NCBI RefSeq assembly: GCF_013911085.1
Contig: NZ_JACERN010000006.1
Span: 1 to 64,000, forward strand
Length of the DNA: 64,000 bases
DNA from: Aquitalea aquatica
GTDB taxonomy: Bacteria; Pseudomonadota; Gammaproteobacteria; Burkholderiales; Chromobacteriaceae
Direction of reading: 5' to 3'
Of the stretch, positions 36,833 through 46,455 are shown piece after piece. Position 1 is the first letter of the stretch. Each line of letters begins with the position of its first letter. Made by a program: the position numbers and the translations under genes. The notes below the pieces were generated by a model. The model did no database searches, was not told the DNA's origin, and saw only the letters and a list, made by a program, of their open reading frames with translations.

Positions 36833-38578
36833 ATGGCCAAAATGAGAGCAATCGAAGCAGCCGTACATATCTTGATCAAGGAAGGGGTAGACACGGCCTT
36901 TGGCGTGCCGGGTGCTGCCATCAACCCGCTGTATGCAGCCATGAAAAAAATTGGTGGCATTCGGCATCTGTTGGCACGCCATGTGGAGGGGGCATCACAC
37001 ATGGCTGAGGGCTATACCCGCGCCCGCGCCGGCAATATCGGTGTTTGCATCGGCACGTCCGGCCCCGCTGGAACCGATATGATTACTGGCCTGTATTCTG
37101 CTGCAGCCGACTCCATTCCCATCCTGTGTATCACTGGCCAGGCTCCACGTTCCCGCTTGCATAAGGAAGATTTTCAGGCAGTCGATATCAAGGAGATCGC
37201 GCGGCCGGTAGCTAAATGGGCCACCACCGTCATGGAGCCTGCCCAACTGCCGGGAGCCTTGCAGCAGGCATTTCACCTGATGCGTTCCGGGCGACCCGGC
37301 CCGGTGCTGCTCGACCTGCCTTTCGATGTGCAGATGGCCGAGATCGATTTCGACCCGGAAACCTATCAACCGCTAGGCGTATTCAAGCCTGCCGCCAGTC
37401 GCGCTCAGTTGGAAAAGGCATTGGCCATGTTGATTGAGTCGGAGCGTCCGCTGATCGTGGCCGGCGGTGGGGTCATCAATGCCAATGCTTCGACACTGCT
37501 GACTACCTTTGCCGAAATCGTGCAGGTGCCGGTGATTCCTACTCTGATGGGCTGGGGCTGTATTCCGGACGACCATCCGCTAATGGCGGGAATGGCAGGC
37601 TTGCAGACCTCCCATCGCTATGGCAATGCCACCCTGTTGGCAGCGGATTTTGTCTTTGGCATTGGTAACCGTTGGGCCAATCGCCATACCGGTTCAATCG
37701 ATGTCTATACCGCCGGGCGCAAGTTCGTGCACATCGATATCGAGCCTACCCAGATTGGCCGGGTGTTTGCGCCGGATTTCGGCATTGTGTCGGATGCCGC
37801 CAGCGCACTGACTCTGCTGATCGAAATCGCCCGTGAATGGCAGGAGCAAGGGCGCTTGCCAACCCGGCCTCAATGGCTGGCTGGCTGTCAGCAGCGCAAG
37901 AACAGCATGCTGCGACGTAGCAATCATTCGGACAGGCCAATCAAGCCGATGCGGGTTTATGAAGAAATGAACCGCTTTTTTGGCAAGAACACCCGCTATG
38001 TCAGCACTATCGGTCTATCGCAAATTGCGGCAGCGCAATTCCTGCATGTCTATCATCCGCGCAACTGGATTAATTGCGGCCAGGCTGGCCCACTGGGCTG
38101 GACTATCCCGGCTGCCATCGGCGCCAAGGTGGCGGATCCCTCCACCGCTGTCGTCGCCATTTCCGGCGATTACGACTTCCAGTTCATGCTGGAAGAGCTG
38201 GCCGTTGGCGCGCAGTTCCGCGTTCCCTATATCCATGTGTTGGTGAACAACAGCTACCTGGGTTTGATTCGTCAGGCACAGCGCCAGTTTGATATCGACT
38301 ACTGCGTACAACTGAGTTTTGAAAACATCAATGCCCCGGAACTGGGCAGTTATGGCGTCGATCACGTTCGTGTGGTCGAGGGGCTGGGCTGCAAGGCCGT
38401 ACGTGTTCGCGATCCAGAGCAATTGGCAGCGGGCTTGGCCGAGGCACAGCAACTGATGGAGCTGCATGCGGTGCCTGTGGTGGTAGAGGTGATTCTGGAA
38501 AGAGTCACCAATATCGCCATGGGGGCAGAAATCAATGCCATCAACGAATTCGAAGACATCATCGACCTGCCGGTCTGA
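36833..38578 (+). CDS. gcl: glyoxylate carboligase Gcl
   Basis: Thiamine-diphosphate enzyme joining two glyoxylates to tartronate semialdehyde and CO2. The 581-residue protein carries Val51 (RHVEGAS) at the place where most ThDP enzymes have a catalytic Glu, the known peculiarity of Gcl, and the ThDP-Mg site [12 protein letters not shown] ending in VNN near the C-terminus; [18 protein letters not shown] and [10 protein letters not shown] are family segments. The start follows AGGAG by 6 bases; 30 upstream residues are rejected. First gene of gcl-hyi-glxR, downstream of the IclR operator. Confidence 0.96.
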   Translation: MAKMRAIEAAVHILIKEGVDTAFGVPGAAINPLYAAMKKIGGIRHLLARHVEGASHMAEGYTRARAGNIGVCIGTSGPAGTDMITGLYSAAADSIPILCITGQAPRSRLHKEDFQAVDIKEIARPVAKWATTVMEPAQLPGALQQAFHLMRSGRPGPVLLDLPFDVQMAEIDFDPETYQPLGVFKPAASRAQLEKALAMLIESERPLIVAGGGVINANASTLLTTFAEIVQVPVIPTLMGWGCIPDDHPLMAGMAGLQTSHRYGNATLLAADFVFGIGNRWANRHTGSIDVYTAGRKFVHIDIEPTQIGRVFAPDFGIVSDAASALTLLIEIAREWQEQGRLPTRPQWLAGCQQRKNSMLRRSNHSDRPIKPMRVYEEMNRFFGKNTRYVSTIGLSQIAAAQFLHVYHPRNWINCGQAGPLGWTIPAAIGAKVADPSTAVVAISGDYDFQFMLEELAVGAQFRVPYIHVLVNNSYLGLIRQAQRQFDIDYCVQLSFENINAPELGSYGVDHVRVVEGLGCKAVRVRDPEQLAAGLAEAQQLMELHAVPVVVEVILERVTNIAMGAEINAINEFEDIIDLPV

Positions 38579-38608
38579 TCTGATCCTTACCATTATCGGG
38601 AGAGTCTT

Positions 38609-39388
38609 ATGCCAAGATTTGCTGCCAATCTGACCATGTTGTTTGGCGAGGTCGATTTCTTGTCGCGCTTTCAGACGGCGGCCCAAGCTGGTTTTCGTGG
38701 CGTGGAGTATTTGTTTCCCTACCCCTACGACAAGCAGCAACTGGCTGAGCTGCTGGATAAACATCAATTATTGCAGGTATTACATAACCTTCCTGCCGGG
38801 AATTGGGAGGCAGGAGAGCGCGGCATTGCCTGCCTGCCTGACCGTGTCGGCGAGTTTCAGGATGGTGTGGGCGAGGCTATCGCCTATGCCAAGGCGTTGG
38901 GTTGTCGCCAACTGAATGTCCTGGCGGGTATTCGTCCGGCGCGGGCCGATGCCGACATGGTGGAGGAAACCCTACATCACAATTTGCGGTTTGCTGCCAA
39001 TGCATTGCGGGCCGAGGGGATCAAATTGCTGGTGGAGGCCATCAATACCTTTGATATTCCAGGGTTTGCGCTATCTCGTACTCGCCAGGTACTGGATCTG
39101 ATACGGGATATCGGTAGCGACAATCTGTTTGTCCAGTACGACATCTACCATATGCAGCGTATGGAGGGTGAGCTGGCGCAAACCTTGCAATCGCAATTGG
39201 CGCATATCGCCCACATCCAGCTGGCTGATAATCCAGGTCGGCACGAACCAGGCAGCGGTGAAATCAATTATCCCTATTTGTTCGGTTTGCTGGATGAAAT
39301 CGGCTATCAGGGCTGGATTGGCTGCGAATACAAACCGCGCAATGGCACCCAGGCTGGTCTTGCCTGGGCCGAGCAGTATCTTTCCTGA
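38609..39388 (+). CDS. hyi: hydroxypyruvate isomerase Hyi
   Basis: Interconverts hydroxypyruvate and tartronate semialdehyde in the glyoxylate carboligase pathway. The 259-residue TIM-barrel sugar-isomerase-like protein has the family segments FRGVEYLFPY near 31, LLVEAIN near 138, QYDIYHMQ near 175, and IGCEYKP near 240, which carry the metal-binding Glu, Asp, His and Glu. It lies 30 bases after gcl, with glxR 20 bases further, so all three are one operon. Confidence 0.93.
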   Translation: MPRFAANLTMLFGEVDFLSRFQTAAQAGFRGVEYLFPYPYDKQQLAELLDKHQLLQVLHNLPAGNWEAGERGIACLPDRVGEFQDGVGEAIAYAKALGCRQLNVLAGIRPARADADMVEETLHHNLRFAANALRAEGIKLLVEAINTFDIPGFALSRTRQVLDLIRDIGSDNLFVQYDIYHMQRMEGELAQTLQSQLAHIAHIQLADNPGRHEPGSGEINYPYLFGLLDEIGYQGWIGCEYKPRNGTQAGLAWAEQYLS

Positions 39389-39408
39389 ACAGACAGAAGG
39401 AGATGGCA

Positions 39409-40293
39409 ATGAAGATAGGATTCATCGGACTAGGCATCATGGGTGCCCCCATGGTCGGGCATCTCATCAACGCAGGCCATGACTTGTTTGTCCATTCGCG
39501 CAGCGGCCTGCCATCCTCGCTGGCGACCCAGCCACTGACTGTGTGTGACAGTGCCAGGCAGGTGGCCTTGCAGGCGGAAGTCATCATTTTGATGTTGCCG
39601 GACACCCCGGATGTCGGCGAGGTGCTGTTTGGAGCCGGCGGCGTGGCAGAAGCCGAACTGAGCGGCAAGACTATTGTGGACATGTCGTCGATTTCGCCAT
39701 TGGAGACCAAACAGTACGCCAGCCGTATTGAAAAACTAGGTGGGTATTACCTGGATGCACCGGTATCCGGTGGCGAGGTAGGGGCCAAGGCGGGAACCCT
39801 GTCCATTATGGTCGGTGGACCGCTGGCGGTGTTTGAACAGTTGCTGCCTGTGTTGCAGTTGATGGGCAAAAACATCACCCGCGTGGGTGAGAATGGGGAT
39901 GGCCAGACTGCCAAGGTAGCTAACCAGATGATTGTGGCACTCACCATAGAGGCCGTGGGCGAAGCACTGCTGTTTGCGGCACGTGCCGGTGCCGATCCGG
40001 CCAAGGTACGCCAGGCACTGTTGGGTGGTTTTGCCTCATCCAAGATTCTCGAAGTGCACGGCGAACGTATGGTCAAGCGGGCTTTTGATCCAGGCTTCCG
40101 GATATCCCTGCATCAGAAGGACTTGAATCTGGCTTTGTCCAGCGCCCAGAAAATGGCACTGGCATTGCCGGCAACGGCACTGGCACAGCAACTGTTCAAT
40201 AGCTGTGTAGCTCAGGGTGGGGCTGCATGGGATCACAGTGCCATGGTCAGGGCGCTAGAACAATTGTCGGACTTTGCCATCCCGGCTCAGTAA
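39409..40293 (+). CDS. glxR: tartronate semialdehyde reductase GlxR/GarR (2-hydroxy-3-oxopropionate reductase)
   Basis: NAD(P)H-dependent reduction of tartronate semialdehyde to D-glycerate, finishing the glyoxylate route. The 294-residue beta-hydroxyacid dehydrogenase starts MKIGFIGLGIMGAPM (NADP loop), has DAPVSGGEVGA near 120 and the catalytic Lys in GQTAKVANQM near 170. ATG 39409 lies exactly 6 bases after AAGGAG; the upstream ATG 39403 touches the ribosome-binding site. glxR and garR proteins cannot be told apart by sequence alone; context favours GlxR. Confidence 0.93.
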   Translation: MKIGFIGLGIMGAPMVGHLINAGHDLFVHSRSGLPSSLATQPLTVCDSARQVALQAEVIILMLPDTPDVGEVLFGAGGVAEAELSGKTIVDMSSISPLETKQYASRIEKLGGYYLDAPVSGGEVGAKAGTLSIMVGGPLAVFEQLLPVLQLMGKNITRVGENGDGQTAKVANQMIVALTIEAVGEALLFAARAGADPAKVRQALLGGFASSKILEVHGERMVKRAFDPGFRISLHQKDLNLALSSAQKMALALPATALAQQLFNSCVAQGGAAWDHSAMVRALEQLSDFAIPAQ

Positions 40294-40649
40294 GGCGGGC
40301 GGAGGCAAGTGATCATGAAGGTGATGTGACAAAGGGGCGGAGAAATCCGCCCCTTTGTCTTGCTGGCCTAATGAAGTGTGCAATAGATCAGGCCCGGGTG
40401 CTTCACTTGGGTCATTGGACCGACTGCCTGTGGTGCAAGTCTATTTTCTCTTGGCACGGCAGCAATGGTGCATATCCAATGCCTTGCTGGAAACCCTGCT
40501 GCAGCTGGTGGGCAGAGCGCTGGTTTGCCGCATGGATGGCCAGCTTTGTTATTGCCATGTCCAAACCGGCGAGACCCGCTGAGCTGAGCCCTGCCGTGGC
40601 TGAATCAATCAGACCGACGACAAGCGGCTCTACATGCAGTCTGCGGTCT
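40294..40649. other. Intergenic region between convergent glxR and puuD, with terminator-like hairpin
   Basis: A hairpin AAAGGGGCGGA / TCCGCCCCTTT with a GAAA tetraloop (40331-40356) can end both glxR and puuD transcription, though its T-run is weak. The remaining 290 bases hold short open frames of 75 and 85 codons on opposite strands (40355-40582 and 40412-40669); neither has a recognisable domain or a good ribosome-binding site, so I do not call them. Confidence 0.5.
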
Positions 40650-41909
40650 TTATGGCTGCCATTGGGCAATCAGTTGGCGCTCCTCATCGCTCATCTTGGT
40701 TGTATTGGCCAGCGGCATATATTTGCTGGCGACGGCCTGTTTGATCTTGAGGTAATGCAAACGGATATCCCGCTCATTATCCAGCCTGATCCCCGCAGGT
40801 GGCGCGGCAAAACCTGGTTGGGTTGGTTTGGCGGCATGGCAGGCGATACAGCGTTCTTGCAGCACACTGGCAACACTTTGCATTCCACTGTCCTTGCCAC
40901 TTTCCGTCGTGCTGGCGGGTATGGCCGCATTGGTATTGGCTGTGTTCGGACGGGGATTGGCTGGGGCGCTAGGTGCGCTGGACGGTGCGGCGATCATCCC
41001 GATGACTAGCAGCATGATGGCGCTGGCGGCTGGCAGGGTCAGTACGTTCTGACCACGATGACGCAGGACAAAATATTGCCTGATCAAGGCACCCGCCAAG
41101 ATGAACAACACCATGATGAACCAGGCAGTGTCATTGCTATAGGAAAAGGCATAGTGGTTGCTGATCATCAGGAACACCACCGGCAGCGTGAAGTAGGTGT
41201 TATGCACGGATCTTTGCTTGCCACGCTTGCCGTCCAGCGGGTTGGGTGCCTCCCCGGCTTGCAATGCAGCCACCATGCGGCGCTGACCGGGGATGATCCA
41301 GAACAGCACATTGGCCGACATGCAGGTGGCCATGACCGCACCAGTCAGCAGAAAAGCAGCACGTCCCTGGAATACATGGGCGCTGAAGTACGCCACGCCA
41401 GCCATCATCAGTGCAACCGCCACGCTCAGCAGGCCATCGCGCTGCATTTCCGGGCTGATGCGGCGGCATAGTTCGTCATAAACCAGCCAGCCGAAGATGA
41501 GCAGGGCAATGGCTGCGATGTTCACCTCGGTCGGTGTCAGTACCGCTGCCCAGGCCCAAGGACTGGCTGGATTGGCCAGATAAACTGCCGGGTTACTCAG
41601 ATAGAGCAGGCAGAACAAGGCAAATCCGGATAGCCAGGTGGTATAGGACTTCCAGAATGACCAGTGCAGCTTGTTGTCGAGCGGGAAGGGCGGCCGGGTC
41701 AGATATTTCTGGTTATGGTAAAAGCCTCCGCCGTGCACTGACGACATTTCACCCAGTAGATCGTAACGCGGATCTTGTTCTCCTTTGGGGGGGCTGAGGC
41801 TGTTGTCCAGCATGACGAAGTAGATGGACTCGCCAATCCAGGCAATGGCGGCGATCACGTGCAACCAGCGTAGCAGTAGGTTGCCAAACTCGAGGAGGTA
41901 GCTTTCCAT
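40650..41909 (-). CDS. puuD: membrane urate hydroxylase PuuD with cytochrome c domain
   Basis: Converts urate to 5-hydroxyisourate in the membrane, a respiratory-chain-linked alternative to cofactor-free uricase. The 419-residue protein has about eight membrane helices (starting LLLRWLHVIAAIAWIGESIYF) and a C-terminal monohaem cytochrome c domain: haem motif CIACH at 354-358 with probable axial Met398 (KYMPLAN). This is the PuuD architecture described in bacteria that lack uricase. Start MESYLLEF is chosen at 41909; the open frame runs on 115 residues into uraH. It is 28 bases downstream of uraH, so the next two pathway steps are co-transcribed. Confidence 0.9.
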   Translation of the reverse strand: MESYLLEFGNLLLRWLHVIAAIAWIGESIYFVMLDNSLSPPKGEQDPRYDLLGEMSSVHGGGFYHNQKYLTRPPFPLDNKLHWSFWKSYTTWLSGFALFCLLYLSNPAVYLANPASPWAWAAVLTPTEVNIAAIALLIFGWLVYDELCRRISPEMQRDGLLSVAVALMMAGVAYFSAHVFQGRAAFLLTGAVMATCMSANVLFWIIPGQRRMVAALQAGEAPNPLDGKRGKQRSVHNTYFTLPVVFLMISNHYAFSYSNDTAWFIMVLFILAGALIRQYFVLRHRGQNVLTLPAASAIMLLVIGMIAAPSSAPSAPANPRPNTANTNAAIPASTTESGKDSGMQSVASVLQERCIACHAAKPTQPGFAAPPAGIRLDNERDIRLHYLKIKQAVASKYMPLANTTKMSDEERQLIAQWQP

Positions 41910-41937
41910 GAGCGAAGTTCCTGATCGAAAGTAGAGG

Positions 41938-42291
41938 TCAACTACCGCGGTAGGTCGAGTACGTCCAAGGCGTGACGACAAGCGGGACATGGTAGTTTTC
42001 GGCCGGATTGGCAATGCCAAAACGCAGTACGACCTGATCGACAAAACAGGGTCGTGCCAAATGTACCCCCTGGCTTGCGAAGTAGTCGCCGGCATGAAAT
42101 ACCAGCTCGTACACCCCAGCTTGCATCGTGTCCCCGGATAGCAGCGGCTCGCTGCAGCGTCCATCCTCGTTGGTGTTGAACTGGCGCAGCAGCGTGCGCT
42201 CATCTCCTTGTATCCGGTACAGCTCACCGCGCACCCCGGCCGCGGGGTGGCCATGCATGGTGTCCAGCACGTGTGTGGAAAGTTTTCCCAT
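41938..42291 (-). CDS. uraH: 5-hydroxyisourate hydrolase UraH (transthyretin-like)
   Basis: Hydrolyses 5-hydroxyisourate to OHCU. The 117-residue protein has the HIUase marks: N-terminal KLSTHVLDTMHGHPA (catalytic His7) and the C-terminal YRGS tetrapeptide. A GGAGAC ribosome-binding site precedes the ATG at 42291; 58 further residues upstream are not part of the gene. First gene of a uraH-puuD operon divergent from the GntR regulator. Confidence 0.96.
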   Translation of the reverse strand: MGKLSTHVLDTMHGHPAAGVRGELYRIQGDERTLLRQFNTNEDGRCSEPLLSGDTMQAGVYELVFHAGDYFASQGVHLARPCFVDQVVLRFGIANPAENYHVPLVVTPWTYSTYRGS

Positions 42292-42371
42292 CTGTTTGTC
42301 TCCGATGTGCCAGCCCTGCGCGGTCTTTGATCGGCGGGCTGTTGTTGTTGTGCAAAGCATGGGCGATTGGA

Positions 42372-42414
42372 GTTGACGATATTGTTTTATCCTGTCGATA
42401 ATTGTCAACAATAT
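42372..42414. promoter_or_regulatory. inverted repeats between uraH and the GntR regulator gene
   Basis: ATATTGTT (42379-42386) pairs with AACAATAT (42407-42414), and GTTGAC (42372-42377) with GTCAAC (42404-42409). The AT-rich spacing and the position in the divergent promoter region suggest an operator for the GntR/FCD protein encoded next door; this is not proven. Confidence 0.5.
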
Positions 42415-42450
42415 TTTGGAAGTGATTACCGTATTGTGGAAATTGAAAAA

Positions 42451-43206
42451 ATGAATAATCATCAATGGCCTGTACCGGAAGGGGAGGGAGTCATTTCAGC
42501 TCCGCCTGCCTCCAGCCTGCGCGACGAAAACCAGCCAGCAGGTGAAGTCGAGCGGCTATATCTGGAAATTTTCGATGCGGTGATCGACCAGCGTCTGCGG
42601 CCTGGCGTCAAGTTGACCGAGGCCGTGCTGTGTGACGCCTTTGCCTGTTCGCGTGGCACGGTGCGCGCCGCATTGGCTCAGTTGCAACATGACAAGATTG
42701 TCGAGTTGCAGCCGAACCGGGGTGCATTTGTGGCACAGCCGGACATCAAGGAAACCCGCGATGTGTTCGAGGCCAGACGCATGGTGGAAGCGGCCATTCT
42801 GGATAAATTGCTGAGCCTGCCTGATTTGCCAGATCGTCTGCAGCAGTTGTGGCAAATGGTGCGACAGGAACGGGTTGCATTCGAACGGCAGGACCGGGTC
42901 AGCTGGATTCGCCTGTCCAATGCCTTTCATGTGCAGCTGGTGCGACTGGCCGAAAACGAGGTGCTGACCGAATTGATGAACAGCTTGTGTTCGCGCACCT
43001 CGCTCATCATTGCCCTGTACGACAAGCCGGGATGCAGTGCCTGCTCATTCGATGAGCATGAGCAGATCCTGCAGCATTTGTCCCGGGGCGACCGACAAGC
43101 GGCACAGCAAGCCATGCGGCAGCATTTGCAGGATTGTGAGCAGCGCATGCATTTTGCCGACAGAAATGTACCTGACCCATGGACGATGTTTCATCGCCAG
43201 CTTTAG
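42451..43206 (+). CDS. GntR-family (FCD) regulator of the purine operon
   Basis: A 251-residue FadR-subfamily regulator. Winged helix-turn-helix at about 35-100 (LRPGVKLTEAVLCDAFACSRGTVRAALAQLQ) and an all-helical FCD effector domain (about 110-235, with FEARRMVEAAI, HVQLVRLAENE and DEHEQILQHLSRGD providing metal-binding Asp/His). It is divergent from uraH-puuD and leads puuE-uraD-lysE, 26 bases before puuE, so it very probably controls urate catabolism. Start ATG 42451 has a weak ribosome-binding site; in-frame starts upstream are possible. Confidence 0.85.
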   Translation: MNNHQWPVPEGEGVISAPPASSLRDENQPAGEVERLYLEIFDAVIDQRLRPGVKLTEAVLCDAFACSRGTVRAALAQLQHDKIVELQPNRGAFVAQPDIKETRDVFEARRMVEAAILDKLLSLPDLPDRLQQLWQMVRQERVAFERQDRVSWIRLSNAFHVQLVRLAENEVLTELMNSLCSRTSLIIALYDKPGCSACSFDEHEQILQHLSRGDRQAAQQAMRQHLQDCEQRMHFADRNVPDPWTMFHRQL

Positions 43207-43232
43207 GTACCCAAGACCAAGGAGTTGAACGC

Positions 43233-44171
43233 ATGCAACAGGCGTATCCACGCGACATGATCGGCTATGGCCGCCAGCGGCCGGAGGTGAATTGGCCGGG
43301 GCAGGCCAGGGTGGCCGTGCAGTTTGTCCTCAATTACGAGGAGGGAGGGGAAAGCAATGTGCTGCATGGCGATGCGGTATCCGAGCAGTTCCTCTCCGAA
43401 ATCGTCGGTGCAGCGGCCTACCCTGCGCGGCACATGTCGATGGAAAGCCTGTATGAGTACGGTTCGCGGGTGGGGGTATGGCGCATTCTGCGTGAATTCG
43501 AAAAACGTGAGTTGCCGCTGACGGTATTTGCCGTTGGCATGGCGCTGGAGCGCAATCCGGAAGCGGCGGCCGCCTTCGTCGAACTGGGACATGAGCTGGC
43601 CTGCCACGGTTATCGCTGGCTGCATTACCAGAATGCGGATGTCGACCTGGAGCGCGAGCACATGCAGCGCTGTGTGGAAATCATCAGCCAGCTGACCGGA
43701 GCACATCCGGCCGGCTGGTACACCGGCCGCGATAGCCCGAATACCCGCCGGCTGGTGGTGGAGGAAGGCGGATTCCTCTACGACGCCGATCACTATGGCG
43801 ATGAGCTGCCCTTCTGGACTGAAGTGGATCTGGGCAAGGGCCGCAGCAAACCTCATCTGGTGGTGCCCTATACCCTGGATGTCAACGATATGCGCTTTGC
43901 CTCACCGCAGGGCTTCAACACTGGTGAGCATTTTTTCCAGTATCTGAAAGATAGCTTCGACGTGCTGTATGCCGAGGGCGAAACCCGCCCGGCGATGCTG
44001 TCCATTGGCCTGCACTGCCGGCTGATTGGTCGCCCCGGCCGTTTTGCCGCATTACAGCGTTTTCTCGATTATGTGCAGCAGCATGAATGGGTATGGGTAT
44101 GTCGTCGTGCCGATATCGCCCATCACTGGCTGCGTCATCATCCCCACCCCGATCTGGAGTCCTGCCGATGA
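43233..44171 (+). CDS. puuE: allantoinase PuuE (polysaccharide deacetylase-like)
   Basis: Hydrolyses (S)-allantoin to allantoate. The 312-residue protein has the NodB/polysaccharide deacetylase fold and the PuuE signatures QFVLNYEEGGE near 28-38, HGYRWLHYQ near 124 and SIGLHCRLIGRPGR near 252. This is the metal-independent allantoinase type, not the AllB amidohydrolase. A good AAGGAG ribosome-binding site supports the ATG; its stop overlaps the uraD start (ATGA). Confidence 0.94.
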   Translation: MQQAYPRDMIGYGRQRPEVNWPGQARVAVQFVLNYEEGGESNVLHGDAVSEQFLSEIVGAAAYPARHMSMESLYEYGSRVGVWRILREFEKRELPLTVFAVGMALERNPEAAAAFVELGHELACHGYRWLHYQNADVDLEREHMQRCVEIISQLTGAHPAGWYTGRDSPNTRRLVVEEGGFLYDADHYGDELPFWTEVDLGKGRSKPHLVVPYTLDVNDMRFASPQGFNTGEHFFQYLKDSFDVLYAEGETRPAMLSIGLHCRLIGRPGRFAALQRFLDYVQQHEWVWVCRRADIAHHWLRHHPHPDLESCR

Positions 44172-44698
44172 GCCAGCCTCTCACCTTGTCACTGTTGAAC
44201 CAGCTGCCATTCGATGCTTTTGTCGCGGAGCTGGGCGGTATCTTCGAACACTCGCCATGGGTGGCGGAGCGTACGGCTGCCTTGCGTCCTTTCCATTCGG
44301 TGGCGGAGCTGGCTGCCGTCATGGCTGGCGAAGTAGAAAAAGCCGGTTATGGGGCGCAGATGGCGCTGATCCGGGCTCACCCGGAACTTGCCGGCAAGGC
44401 AGCGATACGGGGCGAATTGACTGCAGAGTCGAGCAACGAGCAAGCAGGAGCCGGGCTTGATCAATGCAGCCCGGAAGAGTTTGCCCGGCTGACCGAACTG
44501 AACGATGCCTACCGCAGCAAATTCGGCTTCCCTTTCATCCTGGCGGTGCGTGGCTATGACCGGGCAGGCATCATTCGCGAATTTGAGCGCCGTTTGCAAC
44601 TGGGCGTCGAGGAGGAACGACGCGAGTGCCTAGGGCAGATCTATCGTATCGGGCGCTTGCGTTTGGAGGCATTGCTACCGGAAAGCATCTGCGTATGA
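44168..44698 (+). CDS. uraD: OHCU decarboxylase UraD
   Basis: Decarboxylates OHCU to (S)-allantoin, the third step after urate oxidation. The 176-residue helical protein has the catalytic His71 in RAHPELAGK and the C-terminal REFERRL...ECLGQIYRIG segment of the family. Start overlaps the puuE stop and its own stop overlaps the next start, so the three genes are translationally coupled. Confidence 0.95.
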   Translation: MSQPLTLSLLNQLPFDAFVAELGGIFEHSPWVAERTAALRPFHSVAELAAVMAGEVEKAGYGAQMALIRAHPELAGKAAIRGELTAESSNEQAGAGLDQCSPEEFARLTELNDAYRSKFGFPFILAVRGYDRAGIIREFERRLQLGVEEERRECLGQIYRIGRLRLEALLPESICV

Positions 44699-45318
44699 GT
44701 CCAGAAATGCTGGGCCTCTATCTATTGGCCATTGCCGTGGTGATTGCCGTGCCAGGACCGCTGTCGCTCTTCATGGTGGGCAATGCCCTGCAGTTTGGCG
44801 TGTGGAAGAGCTGGCCCGGTTTTGTTGGTGGCGTGCTGGCTTCGGTCAGCCTGCTGCTGTTGTCGGCGCTAGGTCTTGGCTCTGTGCTGCTGGCATCGCC
44901 ACGCAGCTTCCTGCTGTTGCAAGCTATTGGCGCCTGCTACCTGTTTTATCTGGGTATCCGCACCTGGCAGGGCCGCAATATTGCGGCCCATGCGGCAAAT
45001 GGTGGACAGGGCCGGGCGCACCTGTTTTCCAGAGCCTTTCTGTTAGGTATCAGCAACCCAAAGGACATCGCTTTTTTCTTGGCCTTGCTGCCGCAATTCA
45101 TGACGCCGTCCAGGCTTTTATTCCCACAGCTGCTGTGGATGGTGCTGGGCTGGATGGTAGTTGATCTGTTGTGCAAGCTCGCTTATGGCCTGCTGGCCAG
45201 CCGGCTGTTGGCGAGTATGGCCACATTGCGGCACGTGTTCCTGATGGCTTCGGCAATCTGTTTTGTAGTGATGGGCGGCGTACTGCTGGGACAGACCCTG
45301 GCCAGCCTTGTCCTGTGA
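44695..45318 (+). CDS. LysE-family membrane transporter in the urate operon
   Basis: A 207-residue inner-membrane protein with five to six predicted helices, of the LysE/RhtB family (VPGPLSLFMVGNALQFG near 18-34 and GISNPKDIAFFLALLPQF near 120-137 are hallmark segments). Family members export amino acids and related small molecules. Its ATG overlaps the uraD stop, so it is certainly part of the puuE-uraD operon; export of a pathway intermediate or nitrogenous product is therefore inferred, but the substrate is unknown. Confidence 0.85.
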   Translation: MSPEMLGLYLLAIAVVIAVPGPLSLFMVGNALQFGVWKSWPGFVGGVLASVSLLLLSALGLGSVLLASPRSFLLLQAIGACYLFYLGIRTWQGRNIAAHAANGGQGRAHLFSRAFLLGISNPKDIAFFLALLPQFMTPSRLLFPQLLWMVLGWMVVDLLCKLAYGLLASRLLASMATLRHVFLMASAICFVVMGGVLLGQTLASLVL

Positions 45319-45375
45319 AGGCGTAGTCAGTAGAAAATCTTGTTGGTGGTAAAGCAAAAATAAAGGAGAGACATC

Positions 45376-46416
45376 ATGAGTATTGCATTGCATCCCTCGG
45401 CGACCGTTGTACCGGCTGCGCCGGTTGAATTGCCCGAGTTTGCCCATCGCCATGCCAATCTGGCCGATCCTGATTTCGGCGCTTGCGTGCTGTCCTGCTC
45501 GGACGAGTGGTTTGCACCGGCAGAGCGCATGCTGCAGTCATCGTCACCGGTGTTCGTGGTGGGCAAGTTTGACGATCACGGCAAATGGATGGACGGCTGG
45601 GAGACGCGCCGCCGCCGCAATGGCGGGAATGACCATGTGGTCATTCAACTGGGCCTGCCTGGGGTGATCAAGGGGCTGGATATCGATACCAGCCACTTTA
45701 CCGGCAATTTTCCGCCAGCCGCCTCGGTGGAGGCTTGCCATCTTGCGGGTTCGCCTGATGAGCACACGGTGTGGACAGAAATCCTGTCGGCGGCTGCGCT
45801 GGGCAGCAGCGCGCATCACTTTTTTGCCATTGACGACCAGCGGGTGTGGACGCATCTGCGCCTGCACATCTATCCGGATGGTGGTGTTGCGCGCCTGCGG
45901 GTGTATGGCCAGCCCGACTGCGACTGGGAGGGCAAGGACCGTTCTGCCCTGCATGAAGTGTCTGCGCTGCAGCAAGGGGGCCGCATCGTTGCCTATAACG
46001 ATGCACATTTCGGTGTGCCCTTTCGCCTGATCATGCCGGGTCGTGGCATCAATATGGGCGATGGCTGGGAAACCCGCCGCCGCCGCGAACCAGGCAACGA
46101 CTGGTGCATCGTGCAGCTGGGGCGAACGGCCATTGTCGAGCGCATCGAGGTGGATACCGCTCACTTCAAGGGCAATTATCCGGACAGCGTTTCCATTCAG
46201 GCGGCGCTGGTGACACAGGGCACCGATCAGTCCATCGTGACTCAGGCCATGTTTTGGGACACCTTGTTGGCCGAACAGAAAACCGCCATGGACAAGCAGC
46301 ACTTTTATGACCGTGAGCAGATCCGCCCGCTGGGGCCGGTCAATCATGTGCGCCTGAACATCTTCCCTGATGGTGGGGTTAGCCGCTTACGGATCTGGGG
46401 TCGTCTGGTTGATTAA
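45376..46416 (+). CDS. alc: allantoicase Alc
   Basis: Splits allantoate to ureidoglycolate and urea. The 346-residue protein is an internal duplication: the segment [19 protein letters not shown] with [12 protein letters not shown] near 75-115 recurs as [19 protein letters not shown] with [12 protein letters not shown] near 230-270, as in known allantoicases. Start ATG 45376 follows AAGGAGA. It is 57 bases after the LysE gene and probably in the same transcript. Confidence 0.95.
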   Translation: MSIALHPSATVVPAAPVELPEFAHRHANLADPDFGACVLSCSDEWFAPAERMLQSSSPVFVVGKFDDHGKWMDGWETRRRRNGGNDHVVIQLGLPGVIKGLDIDTSHFTGNFPPAASVEACHLAGSPDEHTVWTEILSAAALGSSAHHFFAIDDQRVWTHLRLHIYPDGGVARLRVYGQPDCDWEGKDRSALHEVSALQQGGRIVAYNDAHFGVPFRLIMPGRGINMGDGWETRRRREPGNDWCIVQLGRTAIVERIEVDTAHFKGNYPDSVSIQAALVTQGTDQSIVTQAMFWDTLLAEQKTAMDKQHFYDREQIRPLGPVNHVRLNIFPDGGVSRLRIWGRLVD

Positions 46417-46439
46417 CCGCCAGCAGACCCGCCGATTAT

Positions 46440-46455
46440 AAAGAGGAGAAACACC
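46440..46455 (+). promoter_or_regulatory. very strong ribosome-binding site before allA
   Basis: AAAGAGGAGAAA directly before the allA ATG (spacing 4): a near-ideal Shine-Dalgarno match, suggesting high AllA synthesis relative to neighbours. Confidence 0.6.

Noticed and set aside
40355-40582. 75-codon open frame between glxR and puuD
   Set aside because: No domain, no ribosome-binding site, overlaps an antisense frame of similar size; treated as non-coding.
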